NCBI GenBank assembly: GCA_934378195.1
Contig: CAKRPO010000015.1
Span: forward strand, 1 to 43,587
DNA length: 43,587 nucleotides
Direction of reading: 5' to 3'
From: an uncultured Blautia sp.
Lineage (GTDB): Bacteria > Bacillota > Clostridia > Lachnospirales > Lachnospiraceae
Under the pieces are notes generated by a model that saw nothing but the letters and a program-made list of their open reading frames with translations, had not been told where the DNA came from and searched no databases. Below are positions 1-6,592 of this stretch, one piece after another (position 1 is the stretch's first letter; the number at the start of each line of letters is the position of its first letter). Made by a program: the position numbers and the translations under genes.

Positions 1-162
1 ATTTCCACTGTTGACATCTATATTCTGGATTATACTCAATACATGGATGAACTGAAGGGACCGGACAATTACAACAACAACGAAAACAAACCGGAAGGTC
101 AGAAGTGGAGCAATCTTCTCGACCAGTATGCAAAATACCATAAGACCCTGCATTTTGATTGA
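1..162 (+). CDS. 3' end of an unknown protein
   Basis: The first frame is open from the window edge to a TGA at 160-162 and gives 53 residues of a C-terminus that begins out of view. The tail is polar and Asn/Lys/Tyr-rich with no motif I recognise, so no function is proposed. It is followed by a hairpin (about 187-228) that would serve as its terminator. It is read as coding because the frame is open to the edge and the hairpin begins shortly after the stop. Confidence 0.5.
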   Translation: MSTVDIYILDYTQYMDELKGPDNYNNNENKPEGQKWSNLLDQYAKYHKTLHFD

Positions 163-186
163 TAGTAGTATAGAATGAAAGAAATA

Positions 187-228
187 AAAAGATAGTATTT
201 CTGGCAGTAAAACTCTGCAATACTTTTG
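187..228 (+). terminator. Probable intrinsic terminator after the partial gene
   Basis: AGTATT (194-199) pairs with AATACT (219-224) and GCAG (204-207) with CTGC (215-218), with a small bulge, then a TTTT run. It lies between the stop at 162 and the BlaI-type operators. Confidence 0.45.
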
Positions 229-261
229 GTAAGACAGAAGTTATGTTTGGTCAACCATTAT

Positions 262-338
262 TTCTACAAATGTAGAATTAGTGGTTGACTTTCTTTTTCT
301 ACAGATGTAGAATATAAATAACTTCTACAGATGTAGAA
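262..338 (+). promoter_or_regulatory. Three BlaI-type operators over a sigma-A promoter
   Basis: Three near-identical 16-bp inverted repeats of the form TTCTACA-NN-TGTAGAA occur at 262-277, 297-312 and 323-338. The TACA...TGTA core is the recognition core of BlaI/MecI repressors. A promoter fits exactly: TTGACT at 285-290, a 17-nt spacer, TAGAAT at 308-313. The middle operator fills the spacer and overlaps the -10, and the third covers the likely start of transcription. The layout predicts strong autorepression of the downstream secreted protein-blaI-blaR operon. What is seen: the repeats and promoter. What is inferred: that the BlaI encoded at 1296 binds them. Confidence 0.85.
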
Positions 339-362
339 AATAAAACTCAGGGAGAATCCACT

Positions 363-1268
363 ATGAAGACAAGAACAACAAAATTTATGACACTTATGAC
401 GGTAGCAACATTTGGAATTTTTTCGGCCGGAACGGTTCTGGCAGCCGGAAATAATGACTTCTATACACAGCCGCCGGCTGGTTCTGACTGGGAAAAAGCA
501 GATACAGAAGGCACTTATGCCAGCTATACAAATGGCAGTGATTATGTAAATATTTATAAATATTCACTGGATGATGTCAAAACCGGGATAGCCAAATGTA
601 ACGATACTTATGAAGCCTGCTATCAGACCGTTTACTCAGAGGGAAACAGTCTGTATATGACGGTGGGATATGCAAAAGATGCAGATGATATCGGTGATGT
701 CAGAAAATTTGTAGAGTATATTTCTTATCCGGGAAATCCGTCTCTTACCAGACAGGCTGATGAAAGTGGAACAGGAAATTCTGATAATTCAGAGTCCGGT
801 ACTTCCAGCCAGAAGTCCGGAGGAGAGACAAATTCCTCTGATTCTGATACAGAAGAAAACGCTTCTGCAAGTTCATCAGACAGCAGTGATGATTCAGATA
901 TCCGTACTACTTCACCGATGACATTAGTTGACAGCGAGGGGAATACAATTGAAATCAATTATATTCTTCACAAAGATTATTCTTATGAATATCGTGGAGA
1001 TGACGGAATGGAATATACTGATAACGGGGATGAAACCTATACAGACGAAAATGGAAATACGTATACAGCTCTGAATGATGAAACACATCATCTGGGACAT
1101 ACGCTGGAACAGCATGATCTTCAGGATGCGGACGGCAATACAGTGACAGTTACGGAAACTACAAATGGTGATTATTATTTCCGTGACGACAATGGCACCG
1201 GATTTACAGACAACGGAGACGGAACATGGAGCGATGAAAATGGCAGCAGCTATACCGAAATGAATTGA
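363..1268 (+). CDS. Secreted protein with C-terminal DNG-repeat domain shared with the BlaR1-like sensor
   Basis: A 301-aa exported protein with a signal peptide at residues 1-28 (cleavage near VLA-AG). An N-terminal globular part (about 30-130) contains two cysteines eight residues apart. A Ser/Glu/Asp-rich linker (about 135-180) follows, then a C-terminal domain with repeated units of the form YTDNGDxTYTDENGNxY. The last ~95 residues align closely with the end of the BlaR1-like protein at 1692-3440, including the shared stretch ETTNGDYY and a terminal DNGDGTW-DENG unit. It is the first gene of the BlaI-regulated operon and lies 27 nt before blaI; GGGAG precedes the start. There is no LPXTG or lipobox, so release or non-covalent wall binding is likely. 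I do not recognise an enzymatic motif; function unknown. Confidence 0.85.
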   Translation: MKTRTTKFMTLMTVATFGIFSAGTVLAAGNNDFYTQPPAGSDWEKADTEGTYASYTNGSDYVNIYKYSLDDVKTGIAKCNDTYEACYQTVYSEGNSLYMTVGYAKDADDIGDVRKFVEYISYPGNPSLTRQADESGTGNSDNSESGTSSQKSGGETNSSDSDTEENASASSSDSSDDSDIRTTSPMTLVDSEGNTIEINYILHKDYSYEYRGDDGMEYTDNGDETYTDENGNTYTALNDETHHLGHTLEQHDLQDADGNTVTVTETTNGDYYFRDDNGTGFTDNGDGTWSDENGSSYTEMN

Positions 1269-1295
1269 TAGCAACAAACAGGAGGGTGGAAAAGA

Positions 1296-1685
1296 GTGAA
1301 AAAAACATATCAGAGATTACCTGAATCAGAATTGGATATCATGCTTGTTCTTTGGAACGGCACTCCTCCGATGACCAGGCCGGAAATTGAAAAAGTAATC
1401 AATACAAAGAAAAAACTTGCATCGACAACGATCCTGTCGCTGCTGACCAGACTGGAGAGTAAAAATTTTGTGGAAGTGACAAAACAGGGAAAATTAAACC
1501 TGTATACTCCATTGGTTTCGCAGTCGGATTATCAGGCACATGAGAGTCAGAGTGTTCTTGAAAAATTGTATGGAAATTCATTAAAAAAATTTGTCACTTC
1601 ACTTTATCAGGGGAAAAAAATCAGTTCTGAAGAGATTCATGAACTCAGCGATTTTCTTAAGGAGCTGGAAGACGGGGAGGAATAG
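1296..1685 (+). CDS. blaI: BlaI/MecI-family transcriptional repressor
   Basis: A 129-aa winged-helix protein of the Penicillinase_R family, close to the usual 120-130 aa. The N-terminal half has the family pattern LPESELDIMLVLW followed by the recognition region around STTILSLLTRLESKNFV. The C-terminal half is the helical dimerisation and cleavage region. In this family the dimer binds TACA/TGTA palindromes and is inactivated by proteolysis when the BlaR1 partner is triggered. The AGGAGG before the start is clear. It lies 6 nt before the BlaR1-like gene and its presumed operators lie at 262-338. The symbol names the family; nothing in the neighbourhood suggests beta-lactam resistance. Confidence 0.9.
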   Translation: MKKTYQRLPESELDIMLVLWNGTPPMTRPEIEKVINTKKKLASTTILSLLTRLESKNFVEVTKQGKLNLYTPLVSQSDYQAHESQSVLEKLYGNSLKKFVTSLYQGKKISSEEIHELSDFLKELEDGEE

Positions 1686-1691
1686 CGAATT

Positions 1692-3440
1692 ATGGAGGTT
1701 TTTGTTCTGCATATTCTGAAACTGAATATTATTGCCGCAGCTGCTATTTTACTGGTCAGATTGTTGGCAATTTTGTTTAAAGGGCGAGTGTCAGCGAGAT
1801 GGAAGTATTTCATCTGGCTGTTGATTACGGTAAGCCTTTGTATTCCCGTACGCCTTCCGGCGAATCTGACATTGGTGGATTTTAAGGTACAGAGAAGTAT
1901 TCAACAGAATGAACAAAATTCGAAGACAACGGATTACGCAGCAAGACAGGGAGAGAGCCAGCAGAAAATAGAAATAATGTCTTCTGTGAATAATAATACG
2001 AAAAGTCAGTCTGAAGTTTCGGAACAAAAAGAGTTTGTCGTGCATACGGCTGGAAAATGGCTGGAAACGATTGCTGTAATTTTCGCATCGGTCTGGCTGA
2101 GTGTGGCAGTGCTTAAACTGGCAGGAGAACTGCTGGCATATTATATTTCCATGAAAAATCTCAGGAGAATGAGCCTTCCAGTCAATGATCCGGTGAGTAT
2201 TCAGATGTACAGAGATGTATGCCGGAAAAAGAGTGTGCGCAGAGTACCGGAGCTCAGACAGAACGCGGGCCTTACCACACCGCTTCTGGCAGGACTCTTC
2301 CATACAAAGTTGTATCTTCCGGCAACAGGTTATTCCGCAGAGGAGCGAAAACTGGTATTTTACCATGAACTTACACATTATTGTCATCGGGATCTCTGGT
2401 ATAAGATGCTTCTTCGAATCTGTGCATCAATATACTGGTTTAATCCGTTTCTTCTTATCATGCTGAAAGAAGCAGATAAGGATATCGAGAATCTGTGTGA
2501 TACGGCAGTGATTAACCGTGTAAACAAAAAAGACCACAGGCTATACAGACAGTTGCTTCTTCGTACAGTGGCGATGAATAATCAGATCCCATATGTGACA
2601 GCCAGTCTCAATGACAGTGGAATGGTGTTTAAGGACAGAATTTTGTATATGGTAAACATACGGAAGCTTCGCAGAGGAATCCTGCCGGGAATTCTTGTGA
2701 CGGTGCTTCTTGCGGGCAGTAACCTGGTATTTAATGTTTCTGCCGGGACAGATACAGTCTCAGTGCGAACAGAGAGAACAGGTCAGGAAAAAAATACAGA
2801 TCCGGAAGAAAAGAATGCACCGGATCATGCACCATATTCTGAAATGATAGATATGCAGAAAATAGCAGGGACACAGAGTGAAACGGGAGTGTCAGAGGAT
2901 ACAGATACAGAAGCTTCTGTAAATTCGGGAGAAAACATCAGTGTGGAAACAAATTCTGATTCTGTTGTGGAAAACAACGGGCAGGAAAGTGAAACGACAG
3001 ATAATGAAAGTGGTTCTGACAGTGATGGGTCAGGATCCTATTATGAGAGTCTTCCGGCAGGAGTGCCATATACCAGTGGCTTCAGTACTCCTTCCGGCGT
3101 GGCATCGATTGTAGCATCAGGTGAAGGTGATGAGGAATCCAGAGTCCTTTACGACAACGGAGATGGAACTTATTCTGACGATAACGGATTCCAATACAGC
3201 TATCAGGGAGACGGAAACTGGGCAGATGCCAATGGAAATTCTTATCGTACCTGGAATGACGAAGACTACAATTTGGGAACGAAGCTGGGACAGCATGAAC
3301 TCCAGGGCAGCAGCGGAAGTGTCGATGTAAAAGAGACCACAAACGGAGATTATTATTATCGTGATGCGAATGGAGTAGGCTATACCGATAACGGCGATGG
3401 CACCTGGACCGATGAGAATGGAAATAGTTATACGGAGTAA
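1692..3440 (+). CDS. BlaR1-like M56 zinc metalloprotease sensor with a non-penicillin-binding ectodomain
   Basis: A 582-aa membrane protein. Residues 1-60 hold two N-terminal helices, with a further helix at about 125-150. The M56 protease core has HELTH at residues 225-229 and the downstream ligand motif ENLCD at 266-270, both intact. A last transmembrane helix lies near 330-350. In classic BlaR1/MecR1 the remaining ~250 residues form a transpeptidase-like beta-lactam sensor. Here they are a Ser/Glu/Thr-rich linker (about 355-465) and a repeat domain of DNGDGT-type units ending at the C-terminus; I see no SxxK or KTG. The same domain ends the secreted protein at 363-1268. By family logic, ligand binding outside would activate the protease and cut BlaI. 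The ligand is unknown. Confidence 0.88.
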   Translation: MEVFVLHILKLNIIAAAAILLVRLLAILFKGRVSARWKYFIWLLITVSLCIPVRLPANLTLVDFKVQRSIQQNEQNSKTTDYAARQGESQQKIEIMSSVNNNTKSQSEVSEQKEFVVHTAGKWLETIAVIFASVWLSVAVLKLAGELLAYYISMKNLRRMSLPVNDPVSIQMYRDVCRKKSVRRVPELRQNAGLTTPLLAGLFHTKLYLPATGYSAEERKLVFYHELTHYCHRDLWYKMLLRICASIYWFNPFLLIMLKEADKDIENLCDTAVINRVNKKDHRLYRQLLLRTVAMNNQIPYVTASLNDSGMVFKDRILYMVNIRKLRRGILPGILVTVLLAGSNLVFNVSAGTDTVSVRTERTGQEKNTDPEEKNAPDHAPYSEMIDMQKIAGTQSETGVSEDTDTEASVNSGENISVETNSDSVVENNGQESETTDNESGSDSDGSGSYYESLPAGVPYTSGFSTPSGVASIVASGEGDEESRVLYDNGDGTYSDDNGFQYSYQGDGNWADANGNSYRTWNDEDYNLGTKLGQHELQGSSGSVDVKETTNGDYYYRDANGVGYTDNGDGTWTDENGNSYTE

Positions 3441-3499
3441 AGTCTGCTATGCACAATAAAAAGATAGTATTTTACTTTTGAGGTGGAAACAGGTATCAT

Positions 3500-3541
3500 A
3501 TGGATAACAACGTTTTCGCCCAAGAAGGAGGAATAGCATGA
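3500..3541 (+). CDS. Possible 13-aa leader ORF
   Basis: ATG at 3500 opens 13 codons ending at TGA 3539-3541, whose ATGA overlaps the start of the next ORF. The AAGGAGG for the next gene lies inside this frame, so translation would expose or cover it. A weak AGGT lies upstream. This could be chance; no other support. Confidence 0.2.
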   Translation: MDNNVFAQEGGIA

Positions 3542-3756
3542 GCAAGGTAGTAGATATTACAGGAGCTTCTTCAAAGGAATCCGGATTGAAAAGAATTATC
3601 GATTCTCTGGAAGAAATAAAAGATGCTCTTGTGGATGTGATTGATGCATATGAAGCAGAAGATGAGAGCAGTGACAAACTGGATCTTCTGACAGAGGCAC
3701 TGGATGCACTGGAGGATGCGAATGACGCACTGAATGATGCATCCGATGAAGCCTGA
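3538..3756 (+). CDS. Small acidic helical protein, unknown function
   Basis: 72 aa, strongly acidic, predicted almost wholly helical with heptad-like spacing of Leu/Ile/Ala (DSLEEIKDALVDVIDAYEAE and LDALEDANDALND). No signal peptide or cysteine. An AAGGAGG sits at good spacing before ATG 3538, which supports real expression. It is followed 15 nt later by the next small ORF, so the two are probably co-transcribed, either from the BlaI operon (stop at 3440) or on their own. I do not recognise a family; a coiled-coil partner or small adaptor is possible. Confidence 0.65.
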   Translation: MSKVVDITGASSKESGLKRIIDSLEEIKDALVDVIDAYEAEDESSDKLDLLTEALDALEDANDALNDASDEA

Positions 3757-3771
3757 CACGGAGAGATAAAT

Positions 3772-4047
3772 ATGGCATCAGAAAGAACAGACGAGCTTTA
3801 CAGAGCATTGATTGAAAGAGGATATCCGAAGGAACTATGCTTAGAAATTGCCTACAAGTATCTGAATACGGATTACACAGCAACGCGCATGCTGGGGTAT
3901 CTGTACAGGATGACAGAGCCACCTGCAGTTGAGGTAGTGGTGGATGAAATGATTGCAATTTTGAGTGACAGAGAGCAGCTTATAAAGAAAAAAGAATCAG
4001 AACATGCCCAGGCTGTGATCAGTGAGATATACAGGAAAGGGCTGTAG
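3772..4047 (+). CDS. Small hypothetical protein
   Basis: 91 aa, soluble, mixed charge. The first half (DELYRALIERGYPKELCLEI, then a YKYLNTDYTATRMLGYLY stretch) has the look of a small helical bundle; the second half is a helix rich in Glu/Lys. GGAGAG precedes ATG 3772. It is the last gene before a structured element and the 47-bp palindromic repeat. The family is not recognised and no function is proposed. Confidence 0.65.
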   Translation: MASERTDELYRALIERGYPKELCLEIAYKYLNTDYTATRMLGYLYRMTEPPAVEVVVDEMIAILSDREQLIKKKESEHAQAVISEIYRKGL

Positions 4048-4048
4048 A

Positions 4049-4136
4049 TATATCAGATGTGAGATGATTCCCACCTCTGTAGGTGGCGAGCAACAAATCA
4101 GTATCAGTGGTGGGAGTCAATCCCCCATCTGATATA
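4049..4136. repeat. 88-bp structured element with 11-bp perfect terminal inverted repeats
   Basis: TATATCAGATG (4049-4059) and CATCTGATATA (4126-4136) are perfect inverted repeats. Inside, GATTCCCACC (4065-4074) pairs with GGTGGGAGTC (4109-4118) with one wobble, and CCACCT/AGGTGG forms an alternative local hairpin. AGTGGTGGGAG (4106-4116) is identical to the right-end sequence of the nearby TnpB element (5809-5819). It starts 2 nt after the stop codon at 4047. It may be a MITE-like or solo IS605-end remnant, or a structured 3' UTR. Confidence 0.5.
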
Positions 4137-4160
4137 ATCGGATCCCTTTTACATACAATA

Positions 4161-4207
4161 AAAAGAGTGCAGATCCTGACAATTCAGTACAGGATTTACA
4201 CTCTTTT
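4161..4207. repeat. 47-bp palindromic repeat, copy 1 (bidirectional terminator)
   Basis: AAAAGAGTG pairs with CACTCTTTT and ATCCTG with CAGGAT around a conserved loop. The hairpin has an A-run on one side and a T-run on the other, so it can terminate from both directions. It is identical over 47 nt to copy 3 (25153-25199) and has two differences from copy 2 (16059-16105); the flanking 10 nt upstream (ACATACAATA) are also shared with copy 2. Here it lies between the + gene ending at 4047 and the minus-strand pseudogene ending at 4234. Confidence 0.85.
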
Positions 4208-4233
4208 GTGTTATACAGTTACTTGATCGGTAT

Positions 4234-4511
4234 TTACAATGTCAAATCTTCTACATTAACTCCGAAAGATGATAATTTGGCTGTTGCAACTTTGATCTGA
4301 TAGTCTAATTCTTCATTTACAGTATCACCATTAGCTCTTTTAATACGCTGTAAATCTGTGTATTTGTCGATAAGTAAAGCCTTTAACAAAGCTTAGCAAG
4401 AATTCTCCTAGCTCTTCAGGTAGTGAGATGAATTGTGGATCTGAGCATAAATGCTCAAAAGAATCTTGTAAATAAAGCGAAGAAACACTTGTTCTGGTAG
4501 CGGGTTTGTAT
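4234..4511 (-). pseudogene. 3' part of a ~104-aa gene interrupted by the TnpB element and frameshifted
   Basis: On the minus strand a frame runs from 4511 to about 4394 (reading YKPATRTSVSS... to ...PEELGEFLL) and continues, after removing one extra base near 4393, to a TAA at 4236-4234 (...KALLIDKYTDLQ... to ...FGVNVEDLTL). The 5' end of the same gene lies beyond the TnpB element, at 5821-5858. Joining base 4511 to 5821 restores the frame exactly and gives a ~104-aa protein. I do not recognise its family. The gene is disabled twice, by the insertion and by the single-base shift. Confidence 0.7.
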
Positions 4512-4576
4512 TATAATAAAAGAACAAAATGTTCAAAGGCAATAATTGAAATCATTTATCAACATATAAAAATAAG

Positions 4577-5683
4577 GTGAGGAAAATAAACCGGGCAGTA
4601 AAAATAAGAATCTATCCAAATGCAGAACAACGTGTGCAAATAGAAAAAACAATCGGCTGCAGCCGGTTTATCTATAACTGTATGCTTGCGGATAAGATAG
4701 AACATTATAAAAAAGAAAAGAAGATGTTAAGGAATACACCAGCCAGCTATAAGAAAGAATATCCCTGGCTGAAAGAGGTGGATTCATTAGCACTGGCAAA
4801 TGTGCAGATGCATCTGGAAAGTGCTTTCCGTAAGTTCTTTCGTGAACCATCCGCAGGATTTCCACGCTTCAAATCAAAGAAGTCATCAAGAAAATCTTAT
4901 ACAACAAATGTAGTGAACGGAAATATCTTTCTGGAAGGAAAATATTTGAAACTGCCTAAGATGACAGCCATCAGGACAAAGCTTCACCGTCCGATATCAG
5001 AAAAATGGAAACTGAAATCTGTAACAGTCAGCCGGGAACCATCCGGAAAATATTTTGCCAGTCTGTTATTTTGCTGTGAAAACCAAACAGCAGAAAAAAG
5101 ACCGGCAGAAAAATTTCTGGGGATTGATTTTGCCATGCATGGGATGTGTGTATTTTCTACTGGTGAAAGAGCCGGATATCCAATGGTCTACCGGAACACA
5201 GAGAAAAAGCTTGCACGGGAACAGAGAAAACTATCCAGATGCCAGAGAGGCAGTCGGAATTATAAAAAACAGAAGAAACGGGTTGCATTGTGCCATGAAA
5301 AGATCCGAAATCAGAGAAAAGATTTCCAGCATAAACTCAGTGCAGGTCTTGCAAAGAACTACGATGCAGTATGCGTGGAAGACCTGGATCTGAAAGGGAT
5401 GGCAGGAGGACTTCATTTTGGAAAAGGTGTATATGATAATGGATATGGCCTGTTTCTGTCTATGCTGGAATATAAACTGGAGGAACGCGGAAAATATCTG
5501 ATCAAAGTAAACCGTTATTTCGCATCCAGTAAGATATGCAGTGTATGCGGAAAGAAAAAAGCGGAATTGTCTTTATCTGAAAGAATTTATTACTGTGAAT
5601 GTGGAAGCAGAATGGATCGTGATGTAAATGCAGCAGTGAACCTCATGAATGAGGGAAAAAGAATCTTTGCAGAATGTGCATGA
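4577..5683 (+). CDS. tnpB: IS605-family RNA-guided nuclease TnpB
   Basis: 368 aa, a normal length for compact TnpB. It has an N-terminal OrfB_IS605-type domain (RIYPNAEQRVQIEKTIGCSRFIYN) and a RuvC-like fold with Asp184 in GIDFAMHG, Glu268 in CVEDLDLKGM and Asp349 in DRDVNAAVNL. A zinc finger of the form CxxCG...CxCG lies just before the last motif. All three acidic residues are present, so the nuclease is probably intact. TnpB proteins use an RNA from the element's right end to cut DNA beside a short motif. The start is taken as GTG 4577 (AAGGTGAGG context), since the family's usual N-terminal motif begins right after it; no ATG fits better. Confidence 0.9.
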   Translation: MRKINRAVKIRIYPNAEQRVQIEKTIGCSRFIYNCMLADKIEHYKKEKKMLRNTPASYKKEYPWLKEVDSLALANVQMHLESAFRKFFREPSAGFPRFKSKKSSRKSYTTNVVNGNIFLEGKYLKLPKMTAIRTKLHRPISEKWKLKSVTVSREPSGKYFASLLFCCENQTAEKRPAEKFLGIDFAMHGMCVFSTGERAGYPMVYRNTEKKLAREQRKLSRCQRGSRNYKKQKKRVALCHEKIRNQRKDFQHKLSAGLAKNYDAVCVEDLDLKGMAGGLHFGKGVYDNGYGLFLSMLEYKLEERGKYLIKVNRYFASSKICSVCGKKKAELSLSERIYYCECGSRMDRDVNAAVNLMNEGKRIFAECA

Positions 5684-5820
5684 CAGCACACTAAAAAGTC
5701 CGTATCCGGGCTTGCAAAAATCGCGGGGTACGCGAGGATAGCTTGTAGATACTTGGCTCAATAGAGCCATTGAGCAAGAAGCCCCCACTTCAAAATCTAT
5801 GATTTAAGTGGTGGGAGCAT
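5684..5820 (+). ncRNA. Probable omega/reRNA scaffold of TnpB
   Basis: The 137 nt between the tnpB stop and the element edge contain several stem-loops: GGCTC-AATA-GAGCC, overlapping GCTCAAT/ATTGAGC, CGCGGGGTACGCG, and the terminal CCCACTT...AAGTGGTGGG hairpin. In this family the guide RNA spans the end of tnpB and the right end, and its guide is the DNA immediately after the element, here starting ATCACTTCCTGATCGCTC at 5821. The exact 5' end cannot be set; it probably overlaps the tnpB coding region. Confidence 0.55.
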
Positions 5821-5858
5821 ATCACTTCCTGATCGCTCATATCCTGATTAACCTCCAT
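5821..5858 (-). pseudogene. 5' fragment of the gene disrupted by the TnpB element
   Basis: ATG at 5858-5856 on the minus strand starts MEVNQDMSDQEV before the element edge. A ribosome binding site (AAAGGTGG, 5864-5871) precedes it. The reading frame continues precisely into the minus-strand fragment at 4511. Confidence 0.7.
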
Positions 5859-5863
5859 ATTGT

Positions 5864-5918
5864 CACCACCTTTCATAATTATAGTAATTATTATAGGTGA
5901 TAATTATAAGAGTGTAAA
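5864..5918 (-). promoter_or_regulatory. Promoter and RBS of the disrupted gene
   Basis: On the minus strand TTTACA (5918-5913), a 17-nt spacer and TATAAT (5895-5890) form a good sigma-A promoter; AAAGGTGG lies at 5871-5864. Two ATAATTAT blocks in this stretch may form an operator. The promoter now drives transcription into the right end of the TnpB element, antisense to its RNA. Confidence 0.6.
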
Positions 5919-6299
5919 CCATGTATTTAACTGCCAAGGCACAAATAGTGGAAATTTATCCAGAAATGGATTAGAAATATTTGTTCTGAATTATAAATGT
6001 AGATTATGTGTTTGTTAAAGAAAAACGTTCGACAAATTATTTGCAAAATGGAAAATAGATGATTCAACCAAACAAATCCAATTTAATAATATAAATATGG
6101 AAAATGAAAAACAGTCTTGCAGGAGCGGAGAAGATTTTATATAATACAGTTGTAGAACATAATGCTCTGCATACCTGGCGGTTTCCATACTATACAGGAG
6201 GGAAAATGTCAGAAAAAAATGATAATGAAAAGCAGAAAAGCTCTATTACATACTAATTTATACTGGCGACGTGAAAAAAGGATTAAAAGGTGGATTAAT
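5919..6299. other. AT-rich region with a possible 50-codon ORF, no clear gene
   Basis: Between the promoter of the disrupted gene and the next likely start I see no gene I can defend. A 50-codon frame (6104-6256, + strand, starting MKNSLAGAEKILYNT) looks protein-like in composition but has only a GGAAA-type weak RBS. It could be a decayed coding remnant. Confidence 0.3.
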
Positions 6300-6542
6300 A
6301 TGACAAAAGTAGGACAGTTATTTGAAGAAGAGAAGCAGGAGGCATTACGGAAACTGGAGGAAGAACAACGGCAAGAGATAGAGCGAATAAAGAAAGCAAA
6401 GAAGGAAGCTGTTAAAGAGGCTGAAAAACAATCATCCAGAACGATTGCTCGACGTATGTTGGAAAAGGGTATGGAGCCTTCAGAGATTTGGAGTTTTATT
6501 CCTAATCTCAGTTATAAAGATATTGAAGAACTAAAGGAGTAG
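6300..6542 (+). CDS. Short charged protein resembling the tail of Rpn/PD-(D/E)XK transposase-like proteins
   Basis: 80 aa from ATG 6300, chosen over the longer in-frame ATG 6162 because GGTGG precedes 6300 while 6162 has no RBS. Residues 8-50 are a highly charged helix (EEEKQEALRKLEEEQRQEIE). The end (RRMLEKGMEPSEIWSFIPNL then SYKDIEELKE) resembles the C-terminal helix of Rpn-family recombination-promoting nucleases. There is no catalytic domain, so this is either a small stand-alone protein or a remnant. The family call is tentative. Confidence 0.45.
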   Translation: MTKVGQLFEEEKQEALRKLEEEQRQEIERIKKAKKEAVKEAEKQSSRTIARRMLEKGMEPSEIWSFIPNLSYKDIEELKE

Positions 6543-6592
6543 AAATCAGGAATATGCAATGATAAGAGCAAATAGTTCTAAGAAGAAGGGGA

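Larger units (their letters stand above)
4512..5820 (+). mobile_element. IS200/IS605-family element, TnpB only
   Basis: Boundaries come from the interrupted gene: removing 4512-5820 restores its frame (ambiguous by two bases because AT is shared at both edges). The left end has a small hairpin GAACA-AAA-TGTTC (4522-4534). The right end has a hairpin CCCACTT...AAGTGGTGGG (about 5784-5816), as is usual for this family. No TnpA (Y1 transposase) is present, so this copy would need help in trans. There is no target duplication, as expected for the family. Confidence 0.75.

Noticed and set aside
1296..3440. Beta-lactam resistance regulation (blaI-blaR1 with a beta-lactamase)
   Set aside because: No beta-lactamase or PBP2a gene is near and the sensor lacks the penicillin-binding domain; the regulator pair is used for something else.
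4049..4136. Known riboswitch or tRNA in the structured element
   Set aside because: No conserved core of any riboswitch class I know and no tRNA D-loop or T-loop pattern; it lies downstream rather than upstream of a gene.
4512..5820. Complete autonomous IS605 with transposase
   Set aside because: No TnpA-like Y1 transposase frame exists on either strand within the element.
6162..6299. Longer N-terminus for the Rpn-like protein from ATG 6162
   Set aside because: No RBS at 6162, the added residues look non-coding, and a good RBS precedes ATG 6300.
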